Part shown: positions 1-7,818 of the stretch, piece by piece
Position numbering within the stretch: the stretch's first letter is position 1
Layout of the letters: the number at the start of each line of letters is the position of its first letter
DNA from: CAXPZW01 sp964221845
GTDB lineage: Bacteria > Bacteroidota > Bacteroidia > Flavobacteriales_D > Sanyastnellaceae
Reading direction: 5' to 3'
NCBI GenBank assembly: GCA_964221845.1
Contig: CAXPZW010000038.1
Coordinates: 1 to 46,661, forward strand
Length of the DNA: 46,661 nt
Translations under genes and position numbers: made by a program
Notes under the pieces: generated by a model
The model's input: the letters and a program-made list of their open reading frames with translations, nothing else
What the model was told of the DNA's origin: nothing
The model's database searches: none

Positions 1-1
1 C

Positions 2-178
2 ATCGATGAAACGCACGTGGTGCGTGAGGAACGCGGTTGGAAGCAAGTTCTTGTTCCGCTTGCGGGCACCGGAGTAGGTTCTGAAACCTTCCCAGCTGGC
101 CGCGTGAAACAACTCTTTTTGGAAACCCGCGGAACCACTTCCGTGTGGATGGATGACCTTCGAATCGTAGCACCATGA
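2..178 (+). CDS. C-terminal fragment of a probable secreted carbohydrate-binding protein (5' end outside window)
   Basis: An open frame enters from the left edge and ends in TGA at 176-178, giving 58 residues. The end reads VWMDDLRIVAP, with alternating hydrophobic strands before it. This is the usual last strand of jelly-roll carbohydrate-binding modules such as the CBM11/CBM30-like or galactose-binding-like folds, where the tryptophan-Asp-Asp region lies near the calcium site. The stop overlaps the next ATG (ATGA at 175-178), so it is translationally coupled to the GH3 gene and probably belongs to the same glucan operon, perhaps as the tail of a GH16-type enzyme or a surface glycan-binding protein. 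Only the tail is visible, so the function is inferred from position and fold pattern. Confidence 0.6.
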   Translation: MDETHVVREERGWKQVLVPLAGTGVGSETFPAGRVKQLFLETRGTTSVWMDDLRIVAP

Positions 179-2469
179 CCCGTCTCCACCTTCTGCTTTT
201 GGGCGTGGTCGCAACCCTAGTGGCTTGCGAACCCACCTCCGGCGACAACGCCACTTCAACTTCAAACGCCAACGACCCGCTTGATGCGCAGGTCGAAGAG
301 ATTCTGGCCACCCTCTCGCTCGAAGACAAGTGCGGGGAGATGACCCAGTTGACCCTTGACATGTTGCTGGTGGGTGAACCCTATGCAGCGGTAGAACCCC
401 ATCACTTGGACACCGCTGCCATGCGTCACGCCTTGGTGGACCTGCGCGTAGGTTCTATCCTCAACTGCGGCGGCCACACCTACCCGCGCGAGACCTGGCA
501 CGGCTTCATCCGTGAGATCCAACGCATGGCCGCAGAGGAAAAAACCTCAGGCGTTCCTGTGCTGTACGGCATCGACGCCATCCACGGTGTGAACTACACT
601 GATTCGGCCACCCTGTTTCCCCAGCAAATTGCGCTGGCGGCCACGTGGGAGCCCGACTTTGCTGTCGAGATGGGCCAGATCACTGCTTACGAAACCCGCG
701 CATCGGGCATTCCTTGGAACTTTTCTCCGGTACTCGACATCGGACGCGACGCCCGTTGGCCACGCCTGTGGGAGACCTTTGGTGAAGACGTGTACCTGGC
801 CACCGAAATGGGCTCTGCACTCGTGCAAGGCTACCAAGGCGAGGACCCCTCAAGCCCCGAACAAGTGGCTGCGTGCATGAAGCACTTTGTAGGCTACAGC
901 ACCCCGATTACCGGTAAAGACCGTACCTCGGCATGGATTCCAGAGCGCCAACTGCGCGAGTACTTCCTGCCTACCTTCAAGCGCGCGATCGACGACGGTG
1001 CCCTCACTTTGATGGTGAACTCGGGCGATGTGAACGGCATTCCGGTGCACATCAACAAATGGATCCTGACCGACCTGTTGCGTGACGAACTGGGCTTTGA
1101 AGGCCTGGTGGTGACCGACTGGGAGGACATCAAGTACCTGTTCTCACGTCACCGCGTGGCGGCCAACTACAAAGACGCCATCGTGATGGCCATCGATGCC
1201 GGCATTGATATGAGCATGGTACCGGTGGACACTGAGTTTCCTGTATTGCTCAAAGAGCTTGTGGAAGAAGGACGCATCACCGAAGCTCGTTTGGACGAGT
1301 CGTTACGCCGCATCTTGAAGGTGAAACTGCAGCTCGGGTTGTGGGATTGGGACGTGCCAACGTTGGCCGATTACCCAAACTACGCTTCAGAAGCCAGCGC
1401 TGAAGCCAGCTACCAAGCGGCCAGCGAGTGCATCACCCTGCTCAAAAACGAAGGTGACGTATTGCCCTTTGCAGCGGGTACACGCCTGTTTGTGACCGGA
1501 CCAACGGCCAACAGTCTCAATGACCTCAACGGCGGTTGGAGTCACACCTGGCAAGGTGTTGACCCTCAATGGAACACCTCTGGCAAACCCACCATCGTTG
1601 AGGGACTGGAAGAAGCCGGGTTTGACGTGACCCACGCCCCTGTGTCGCACGACGCTTCACCCGAGGATTTGTTGTACGCCATGGCCCGCTCGGTGCGCAG
1701 CGATGCGATTGTACTCTGCCTTGGCGAGTCGCCTTACACCGAGACCGTAGGGGACATTGAAGACACCCAATTGCCTGTCATGCAAACCGAATTGGTACGT
1801 ATGGCCGAGCGCACCGGCAAGCCCATTGTGGTTGTGTTGGTGGAGGGCCGTCCGCGCATTGCCACCGAAGCGGTGGAGTCTTCAGACGCTACTGTGATGG
1901 CCTACCTGCCCGGCGACGAAGGTGCACGTGCTATTGCTGATGTACTCGCCGGTACCGTGAACCCCAGCGGCAAGCTGCCGTTCACCTACCCGCGCTATCC
2001 TTCGGCACACAACACCTACGATCACCGCACCACCGATTTGATTGATCCGCAGTTTGGCATGAACGCGTTCAACCCGTTGTTTGAGTTTGGCCACGGCCTC
2101 TCGTACACCGACTTCGCGTACAGCAACTTGCAACTGGTCTCGGACACCGTTTCGATGGACGGCGACCTGGAAATCAGCGTGGATGTCCGCAACAGCGGAG
2201 CCCGGGCAGGCAAGGAGGTGATCCAAGTCTACGTGACCGACTCGGTGGCCTCGATTGCCCCGTCGGTGAAGCGCTTGCGTGCCTTTGATAAAGTGAATAT
2301 TCCAACCGGAGAAACCCACACCGCCACCTTCCGCGTGCCCGTGCGCGACTTGGCATTTGTAGGGGAGTCCAACACCTGGATTACCGAGCCCGGTGTCTTT
2401 GGCGTCACCGTAGGTCCGCTCAAGGCCCGTGTTGTGGTGACTGGTGAAACCCAAACCTGGGAGCGATGA
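175..2469 (+). CDS. GH3 family beta-glucosidase / exo-beta-glucanase lipoprotein
   Basis: 764 residues. A lipoprotein signal peptide ends in TLVAC (Cys18 would be lipidated), placing it in the periplasm or on the outer membrane. Domains in order: GH3 N-terminal TIM barrel (about 35-375), GH3 C-terminal alpha/beta sandwich (about 415-630) and a fibronectin-III-like domain (about 665-745). The predicted nucleophile is Asp315 in LVVTDWEDI. The predicted acid/base is Glu523 in GESPYTETVGD, which resembles the GE-x-PY-x-E-x-x-GD motif of barley beta-glucan exohydrolase ExoI and so points to exo-acting removal of glucose from beta-1,3/1,4-glucans. KHF and the WPRLWETFGED region are also GH3-typical. 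It overlaps both neighbours by a few bases (ATGA), so the three genes form one operon. Substrate is inferred, not shown. Confidence 0.95.
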   Translation: MTRLHLLLLGVVATLVACEPTSGDNATSTSNANDPLDAQVEEILATLSLEDKCGEMTQLTLDMLLVGEPYAAVEPHHLDTAAMRHALVDLRVGSILNCGGHTYPRETWHGFIREIQRMAAEEKTSGVPVLYGIDAIHGVNYTDSATLFPQQIALAATWEPDFAVEMGQITAYETRASGIPWNFSPVLDIGRDARWPRLWETFGEDVYLATEMGSALVQGYQGEDPSSPEQVAACMKHFVGYSTPITGKDRTSAWIPERQLREYFLPTFKRAIDDGALTLMVNSGDVNGIPVHINKWILTDLLRDELGFEGLVVTDWEDIKYLFSRHRVAANYKDAIVMAIDAGIDMSMVPVDTEFPVLLKELVEEGRITEARLDESLRRILKVKLQLGLWDWDVPTLADYPNYASEASAEASYQAASECITLLKNEGDVLPFAAGTRLFVTGPTANSLNDLNGGWSHTWQGVDPQWNTSGKPTIVEGLEEAGFDVTHAPVSHDASPEDLLYAMARSVRSDAIVLCLGESPYTETVGDIEDTQLPVMQTELVRMAERTGKPIVVVLVEGRPRIATEAVESSDATVMAYLPGDEGARAIADVLAGTVNPSGKLPFTYPRYPSAHNTYDHRTTDLIDPQFGMNAFNPLFEFGHGLSYTDFAYSNLQLVSDTVSMDGDLEISVDVRNSGARAGKEVIQVYVTDSVASIAPSVKRLRAFDKVNIPTGETHTATFRVPVRDLAFVGESNTWITEPGVFGVTVGPLKARVVVTGETQTWER

Positions 2470-3737
2470 AAATCTGGATGACAGCATTGGCGGTTTTAGC
2501 CGCCTGCACCGGACTGCTGGCCGCTGATGGCCCGGTCAAGGTGGAAGTAAAATGGGACCAAGACCACTGGCAGTTTTACCGTGATGGTGAGCCCTACTAC
2601 GTACGCGGCGTCGGCGGCCACGTGTACCTCGATGAAGCAGTGGCCCTCGGTGCCAACTCCATCCGTACTTGGGGCATCGACAACGCCAAGAATGTCCTCG
2701 ATGAGGCACACTCCAAAGGCCTGACCGTCATGCTTGGGTTCTGGATGGGTCACGAACGCCACGGCTACGATTACTCGGATGCGTGGGCGGTAGAAGACCA
2801 ATTCAAGGCCTTCCAAAAAATCGTTCGTGAGCTCAAGGACCACCCCGCACTTTTGTGCTGGGGCGTGGGCAACGAGATGGACCTGTTCTACACCGATTTC
2901 AACGTGTGGGACGCTGTGGAACGCATCGCTGCCATGATCAAAGAAGAAGACCCCAATCACCCCTCGTGTGTGGTGACCGCCGGGTTGGATGTGGCAGAAG
3001 TGCAGATGATCCAAGAGCGTGCTCCGAGCATTGACATCTTGGGCGTGAACACCTACGGTGACGTGGAGAATCTCATCACCCGCATGGAAATGTTCGGCTG
3101 GGACAAGCCTTACATGGTCACCGAGTGGGGCCCCAACGGCCACTGGGAAGTGTTCAAAACCACCTGGGGTGCCCCTGTGGAGCAAACCAGCAGCGAAAAA
3201 GCCGCTTCGTACAAGCACCGCTACTTGGACTGCATTGCTGCCGATAAGGAAAGCTGTGTAGGCTCGTACGTGTTCCTCTGGGGCCAAAAGCAAGAGACCA
3301 CCCCTACGTGGTACGGCGTCTTCCTTGAAGACGGCTCACAGACCGAGGCCCTCGACAACCTGCACCGCGCATGGAAAGGAGAGGAGCCGCCCAACCGTGC
3401 GCCGGTCATTGCGTCTTTCACCCTGAACGACCAAACCGCGTACGACAGCGTGACCTTGTCTCCCGGTCAAAAAGTGCCGGTAACGGCGCTCATCACTGAT
3501 CCTGACGGAGACGAACTCACCTTCACCTGGGAATTGCTCCCCGAGAGCCAGTTCACCAAGGCAGGTGGTGACGTCGAGCGCCGTCCAGACGCTGTGCAAG
3601 CAGCAGTCAGCGGCGGGTCAGACGGCAAAGGCATGATGCGTATGCCTCGCATTCGCGGCGCGTACCGCTTGTTTGTGTACGCCCACGATGGCAAAGGCAG
3701 CGCCGCTACTGCCAATTTGCCCTTCTACATCGAGTAG
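2466..3737 (+). CDS. Secreted clan-A glycoside hydrolase, GH158/GH5/GH2-like TIM barrel; probable endo-beta-1,3-glucanase
   Basis: 423 residues with a Sec signal peptide (cleavage near AADGP). A (beta/alpha)8 barrel spans about 25-305 and an Ig/cadherin-like domain about 315-423 (NRAPVI, then DPDGDELTFTW). The two catalytic glutamates of clan GH-A are clear: acid/base Glu137 in GVGNEMD and nucleophile Glu220 in VTEWGPN. N-terminal motifs YVRGVGG and SIRTWGID resemble GH2/GH5-type barrels. Length, one C-terminal Ig-like domain and partnership with GH3 match what I remember of GH158 endo-beta-1,3-glucanases of Bacteroides. My recollection, unverified here, is that the characterised enzyme uses glutamates at the same positions. 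The ATG lies inside the GH3 stop (ATGA), so translation is coupled. A family call needs a CAZy HMM; GH5 or an unassigned clan-A family are alternatives. Confidence 0.85.
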   Translation: MKIWMTALAVLAACTGLLAADGPVKVEVKWDQDHWQFYRDGEPYYVRGVGGHVYLDEAVALGANSIRTWGIDNAKNVLDEAHSKGLTVMLGFWMGHERHGYDYSDAWAVEDQFKAFQKIVRELKDHPALLCWGVGNEMDLFYTDFNVWDAVERIAAMIKEEDPNHPSCVVTAGLDVAEVQMIQERAPSIDILGVNTYGDVENLITRMEMFGWDKPYMVTEWGPNGHWEVFKTTWGAPVEQTSSEKAASYKHRYLDCIAADKESCVGSYVFLWGQKQETTPTWYGVFLEDGSQTEALDNLHRAWKGEEPPNRAPVIASFTLNDQTAYDSVTLSPGQKVPVTALITDPDGDELTFTWELLPESQFTKAGGDVERRPDAVQAAVSGGSDGKGMMRMPRIRGAYRLFVYAHDGKGSAATANLPFYIE

Positions 3738-3765
3738 ACAGCACAGACCTTCAAATCGCATTTAC

Positions 3766-3797
3766 AACGGCGCCGGAAACCCCGGCGCCGTTTTTTT
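3766..3797 (+). terminator. Rho-independent terminator of the glucan operon
   Basis: A GC-rich inverted repeat, CGGCGCCGG (3768-3776) and CCGGCGCCG (3782-3790), with a 5-nt loop is followed directly by seven T (3791-3797). AA on the left can extend pairing into the T tract. It lies 28 bases after the hydrolase stop and separates that operon from ribA. Confidence 0.9.
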
Positions 3798-3846
3798 GTT
3801 GCTCTAGCCCAGAGAAGACCCTCTGGAGGGATTGGCCTTTTTTTGG

Positions 3847-3876
3847 TTGAACCACCGCAGAGTCCCCGTACTTTTG
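3847..3876 (+). promoter_or_regulatory. Bacteroidota-type promoter of ribA
   Basis: TTG at 3847-3849, exactly 19 bases, then TACTTTTG at 3869-3876. This is a perfect match to the TAnnTTTG -7 element of Bacteroidota with an acceptable -33 element. The -7 box ends only 7 bases before the ribA ATG, so transcription should begin at or within a few bases of the start codon. Confidence 0.6.
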
Positions 3877-3883
3877 CCCCCGC

Positions 3884-4471
3884 ATGAGCACCCAACGCAT
3901 CGCATCCAGCCGCCTGCCAACCCAACACGGGGAGTACCGCATGTTGGCGTATACCAGCCCATTTCCGGAGTTTCCGCATGTGGCCCTCGAGCGCATCACC
4001 GATGCCGAAGCACCCGTTCCCGTGCGCATCCACAGCGAGTGCATGACCGGTGACGTGTTTGGCAGCGTACGTTGCGATTGCGGCGAGCAGCTCAAGGCAT
4101 CGATGGCCCATTTTGAGGAGCACGGCGGATTGATGATCTACCTGCGACACGAAGGCCGCGGCATCGGATTGGTGTCCAAGATGAAGGCCTACAACCTGCA
4201 AGACCAGGGCGTCGATACCGTCGAGGCCAACCATGCCCTCGGCTTCCACACCGATGAGCGCGACTTTTCTCCGGCATTGCAAATCCTGAAGGACTTGGGG
4301 ATTACGCGCATTCAACTGTTGACCAACAACCCTGAAAAGGTGCACGCGTTTGACGGCACAGGCATTGAGGTGGTGGAGCGCTTGCCGCTCGAAATCAAGG
4401 TGCGTCCAGAAAACCAGGCCTACCTCAGCACCAAGGCGAATACCTTGGGCCACTTCCTGCACCAGTTCTGA
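3884..4471 (+). CDS. ribA: GTP cyclohydrolase II
   Basis: 195 residues, the length of stand-alone RibA (E. coli about 196). It catalyses the first step of riboflavin synthesis: GTP to 2,5-diamino-6-ribosylamino-4-pyrimidinone 5'-phosphate, formate and pyrophosphate, in the cytosol. The zinc site is complete: Cys53, Cys64 and Cys66 in HSECMTGDVFGSVRCDCG. The catalytic loop YLRHEGRGIGL and the C-terminal TNNPEK are also present. Alignment of the first 20 residues with E. coli RibA supports the ATG at 3884 even though it sits just behind the -7 box. It is not fused to RibB, which Bacteroidota often carry as a RibBA fusion, so a second copy elsewhere is possible. It ends one base before the convergent deacetylase gene. 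Confidence 0.97.
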   Translation: MSTQRIASSRLPTQHGEYRMLAYTSPFPEFPHVALERITDAEAPVPVRIHSECMTGDVFGSVRCDCGEQLKASMAHFEEHGGLMIYLRHEGRGIGLVSKMKAYNLQDQGVDTVEANHALGFHTDERDFSPALQILKDLGITRIQLLTNNPEKVHAFDGTGIEVVERLPLEIKVRPENQAYLSTKANTLGHFLHQF

Positions 4472-5374
4472 TCAGCCCCAGTAGTGCTGCACCAGCCTGA
4501 AGGTGTTGCAATGGGCTTCCACAATGTGTTTGATTTCTGGGGAGTACCCACCTCCCATGCTGCAAACCACCGGAATGTCGTTGCGGTGGCAGCGTTCCAG
4601 TACTCGCTTGTCGCGTTCGCGGCAGGCTGCGGTGCTTACCCCTAATCGCCCCAGTTTGTCGGTTTCCAGAATGTCTACGCCGCATTGGTAGAAGACCAGG
4701 TCGGGTTGGACTTGGTCAAAGAGGGTGGGCAAGTACTGGTCTAACAAGGCCAGGTAGGGCGCATCGGTGATGCCGTCGGGCAGGGGCACGTCGAGGTCGC
4801 TTTGTTCCTTGTGCATGGGGTAGTTGCCAGCCCCGTGCATCGAAAAGGTGAACACGTCCGGGTTGCCGTTGAAAATCTGCGCGGTACCGTTGCCTTGGTG
4901 CACGTCGAGGTCGACGATCAATACGCGCTGCACCGCACCTTCATTCAACAGGATTTGGGCGGCCAGTGCTTGGTCATTGAGCAAGCAGAAACCTTCACCG
5001 CGGTTGGTGAAGGCATGGTGGGTGCCTCCGGCCACGTTCAACGCTGCACCGTGCTCGAGTGCGAAGCGCGCGCATTGGAGCGTGCCGCCCATGATCATCA
5101 CCTCACGCGAGACCAGTTGTTCGGATTGGGGAAAGCCTGTGCGGCGCTCTTCTTGGCGGTCCAAAGTCTGGGTGCAGAGCTTGTGCCAGTAGTCTTTGTC
5201 GTGTACCGACAGGACTTGCTCGGTGGTGAGTGGGGTGGGTGAGAAGAAGTGGTCTTGGGATACCGTGCCTTCGTGCAGGAGTTGCTCAGGAATCAGGGTG
5301 TACTTCTCCATGGGAAAGCGATGACCTTCCGGCAGAGGGTGGGCGTACAGGTCGTTCCAGGCGACGCGGACCAT
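4472..5374 (-). CDS. Histone deacetylase superfamily protein (class IV/AcuC-like amidohydrolase)
   Basis: 300 residues, the whole arginase/deacetylase-fold domain with nothing added. Zn-dependent deacetylase residues are in place: the His119-His120 pair in GGTHHAF, metal ligands Asp157 and His159 in DLDVHQGNGT, Asp234 in CGVDIL and the transition-state tyrosine Tyr277 in GGGY. The N-terminus (LPEGHRFPMEKY) is typical of bacterial members related to class IV HDACs. The substrate could be acetyl-lysine of proteins, acetylpolyamines or another acetylated small molecule, and the sequence does not decide. It is tail-to-tail with ribA with no spacer, so the two 3' ends must overlap as RNA. The start is ATG at 5374, 69 bases downstream of the end of the T9SS gene on the same strand. 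Confidence 0.93.
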   Translation of the reverse strand: MVRVAWNDLYAHPLPEGHRFPMEKYTLIPEQLLHEGTVSQDHFFSPTPLTTEQVLSVHDKDYWHKLCTQTLDRQEERRTGFPQSEQLVSREVMIMGGTLQCARFALEHGAALNVAGGTHHAFTNRGEGFCLLNDQALAAQILLNEGAVQRVLIVDLDVHQGNGTAQIFNGNPDVFTFSMHGAGNYPMHKEQSDLDVPLPDGITDAPYLALLDQYLPTLFDQVQPDLVFYQCGVDILETDKLGRLGVSTAACRERDKRVLERCHRNDIPVVCSMGGGYSPEIKHIVEAHCNTFRLVQHYWG

Positions 5375-5443
5375 TGGGGCAGGGCTTGCGGTGGGCGCAA
5401 GGTACCAAGCAAAAAGGGGCAGTAGATGTTCGCCGGCGTGGAA

Positions 5444-6358
5444 TCAGAGGCGCTGCATGGGCAGGGTGCCCAAACGCTCTCCGTACTCACCAATAGCGAT
5501 GAGTTGGTAGTACCCGGGCAGCATGCCGGAGGTGTCCAGCGTGATGGCGGTAGAGCCTTCCGTACAGCGGCCGCGTTGGGCGTGGACCATACGGCCCCCG
5601 CTGTCGTAAATCTGGATGTCAATGGTGCGTTCTACATCGGAGTCCACCAGCAAGCGGGCGGCCTCGCGGCTGGGGTTGGGGTACACCTTGTCCAGGCTGA
5701 ACGGCGCAAAATGGCGCAGGGCAATCGTTTCGGAGTATTCAAAGGCGCTGTTGAAGTCCACTTGTCGCAAGCGGTAGTAGGTGGTGCCATAGGGGCGCTC
5801 TACATCGTCGAAGCGGTAGTAGTGGGGCACGGTAGAGTTGCCGTGTCCTTCTACGTGGGCCACGGTTTGCCACAGGTTGCCATTGCGCGAACGCTCCACT
5901 TCAAAGTAGGCGTTGTTGAGCTCGGTTTGGGTTTGCCATTCCAGGACGTGTGCATCCTTGCCTTCGGTACCGTTGAATTCCACGAGTTCTACCGGCAGGG
6001 CAATGGCGTAGGCCCGTTTTGCACCGTACATTCCCACGTTGCGTGCGGTGGACGTACCGGCCTTGGAAGTGAGGAAATTCGTTTCGATCAACCCTGCAAA
6101 CAAGCCGAGGTCGCGGAGTGCTTGGACCACGTCTTCGGGCACAAAGGGCTGAGGATGAGTCAGGGTAAGGTGCTGCAGCCCGGGCATGAAGGTCACGTCG
6201 TACGGGGTTTCCAGCAGCAGGGAGTCGGCGCGCATCACGTCGGATTCCGACAGGGTTCCGGCAAAGCCGATGTCGGCAACAAACACGCGTTGTTGAGCGT
6301 GTGCGGCAGTTCCCCAGGTCACCAGGACCAGTAGGATATAGAGCGGTAGTGTTTTCAC
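5444..6358 (-). CDS. T9SS-exported protein with type A Por sorting domain
   Basis: 304 residues from a GTG at 6358. A signal peptide ends at AAHAQ. Residues about 25-105 form a small alpha/beta region without a family I recognise; its pattern faintly recalls a ferredoxin-like (HMA) fold but it has no CxxC. Residues about 125-220 (PVELVEFNG, then LEWQTQTELNNAYFEVERS and YYRLRQVDF) are the fibronectin-like domain that commonly precedes sorting domains in Bacteroidota. Residues about 225-304 are a type A Por sorting domain beginning at KVYPNPS. The protein is therefore expected to cross the outer membrane by the type IX system and be anchored or released. It has its own promoter box at 6438-6445. 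Function beyond surface display is unknown. Confidence 0.88.
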   Translation of the reverse strand: MKTLPLYILLVLVTWGTAAHAQQRVFVADIGFAGTLSESDVMRADSLLLETPYDVTFMPGLQHLTLTHPQPFVPEDVVQALRDLGLFAGLIETNFLTSKAGTSTARNVGMYGAKRAYAIALPVELVEFNGTEGKDAHVLEWQTQTELNNAYFEVERSRNGNLWQTVAHVEGHGNSTVPHYYRFDDVERPYGTTYYRLRQVDFNSAFEYSETIALRHFAPFSLDKVYPNPSREAARLLVDSDVERTIDIQIYDSGGRMVHAQRGRCTEGSTAITLDTSGMLPGYYQLIAIGEYGERLGTLPMQRL

Positions 6359-6437
6359 GGGAATCGGCTTTGAGGTCCGAGTCTCCCTGTCCTGACGAGA
6401 ACGCTTGCAAAAGGTTCGTGTTTACCGCTTGCGGGCC

Positions 6438-6445
6438 CAAAAGTA
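6438..6445 (-). promoter_or_regulatory. -7 promoter element of the T9SS gene
   Basis: On the minus strand this reads TACTTTTG, a perfect TAnnTTTG. It lies just before the stop codon of the DUF819 gene and about 80 bases upstream of the GTG at 6358. I see no convincing -33 TTTG at 19-21 bases, so this is a moderate call. Confidence 0.45.
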
Positions 6446-6448
6446 GAT

Positions 6449-7750
6449 TTATCCCACAGGCGCGGTCATGAGTCCGTGCATGAGCTCCATGCAGACGATG
6501 GCGCCCAAAGTTCCCACAGCGTACCCGAGTACAGCCAGCAGAACTCCTACCGGAGCAAGGGCGGGGCTGAAGGCGCTTGCTACCACAGGTGCTGAAGCAG
6601 CACCACCTACGTTGGCTTGGCTGCCGACTGCAACAAAGAAGAAGGGGGCTTTGATGAGCTTGGCCACCACGAGCAGGATGATCACGTGCACCAACATCCA
6701 CAGGATACCGATCAGGAACACCCATTTGATGTTGCCCCACTCGTTGACCATTTGGCCAAAGTCAATGTGCATGCCGATGGTAGCTACCAGCAAGTAAAGG
6801 AACACGCTGCCCAGCTTAGAGGCACCGGCACCTTCAAACGAGCGCAGCTTGGTGAATGACAGGATCACGCCCAAGATGGTAGCGGTCAGCACCAACCAGA
6901 AGAAGCCTTTTCCGAAGCTCTTGAAGTAGATCCATGAAGAGTCTGGGTTGGCGGCCAGGGTGTTGTCGATGAAACTGGAAATGCTGGGAGCCAGGGCATC
7001 GGCCACCACGTGTCCAACCGCTACGCATACAAAAGCGATGGCGAGCATCACCATCAAGTCGTTGAAGGAGGGAACGCGAGCCACACTTGCTTGGTAGTGT
7101 TCCACCTTGTCGCGCAACGCATCGATGGCGGACGTGTCGGCCTTGAGGGTCTTGTCGATCTTCTTGCGCATGCCGGCGCCAATGAGCAGCACAGCCATCC
7201 AAATGTTGGCCACAGTCACATCGATCAACAGCATGATGGAGAACTGGGTGTCTGGCGTGTCGCTGATTTCTTTCATGGCGGCCTGGTTGGCCCCTCCACC
7301 GATCCAAGATCCCGAGATGGTAGAGAGTCCGCGCCAAATGCCTTCTGGCCCGTCTTGCAGGAGTTCTGGGTGCATTTGCCCCACAATCCACAAGGCAATG
7401 GGCGCACCTAGGATGATGCCGATGGTGGCCGTGAAAAACATGGTCACCGCTTTGGGCCCCAGGTTGATGATGCCTTTGAGGTCCACACTTAAACACAGCA
7501 GAACCAAACTCGCCGGAAGTAAATAGCGACTTGCAACAAAGTAGAGCTGGCTGCCTTCACCATCGATGATGCCGAAGGAATTGAGCAATCCCGGAATGAA
7601 GTAGCACAACAGCAGAGCAGGAACAAACCGGTAGAATCCGGCAAACGACTTCATTTTGGAGGTGACAAAAATCGCTGCCAAAATCAGCAGCAGCAGGCCG
7701 AGGGTAACGGCGTCGTTTTGGATCAAGGCGTGTTCAGCAGACTCGTGCAT
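6449..7750 (-). CDS. DUF819 family integral membrane protein (putative transporter)
   Basis: 433 residues from the ATG at 7750. The protein is almost entirely hydrophobic, with about ten to twelve predicted transmembrane segments and a short charged central loop (around 205-230, KKIDKTLKADTS). Two similar glycine-rich signatures sit in the two halves, SGSWIGGGANQAAM and GSQANVGGAASAPVV, suggesting an inverted-repeat transporter fold with paired re-entrant loops. This is the DUF819/YjcL pattern; no substrate is established that I can name. A TTG at 7780 would add ten residues, but the region overlapping it resembles a promoter -7 box, so I prefer the ATG, which also puts the start close to the first membrane helix. 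It is divergent from the SRPBCC gene. Confidence 0.88.
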   Translation of the reverse strand: MHESAEHALIQNDAVTLGLLLLILAAIFVTSKMKSFAGFYRFVPALLLCYFIPGLLNSFGIIDGEGSQLYFVASRYLLPASLVLLCLSVDLKGIINLGPKAVTMFFTATIGIILGAPIALWIVGQMHPELLQDGPEGIWRGLSTISGSWIGGGANQAAMKEISDTPDTQFSIMLLIDVTVANIWMAVLLIGAGMRKKIDKTLKADTSAIDALRDKVEHYQASVARVPSFNDLMVMLAIAFVCVAVGHVVADALAPSISSFIDNTLAANPDSSWIYFKSFGKGFFWLVLTATILGVILSFTKLRSFEGAGASKLGSVFLYLLVATIGMHIDFGQMVNEWGNIKWVFLIGILWMLVHVIILLVVAKLIKAPFFFVAVGSQANVGGAASAPVVASAFSPALAPVGVLLAVLGYAVGTLGAIVCMELMHGLMTAPVG

Positions 7751-7818
7751 ATCGCGGGGTTCAGCGGTTTGACGGGTCAAAATAGTACCTTTCCCTCCAA
7801 ATCAAACCCGCACTTACG

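Noticed and set aside
5426..6334. 302-codon plus-strand frame opposite the T9SS gene
   Set aside because: The opposite strand has a signal peptide and a Por domain; this frame has neither.
7751..7780. TTG start for the DUF819 gene
   Set aside because: It overlaps TACTATTTTG, close to a -7 element, and an ATG ten codons later lies nearer the first membrane helix.
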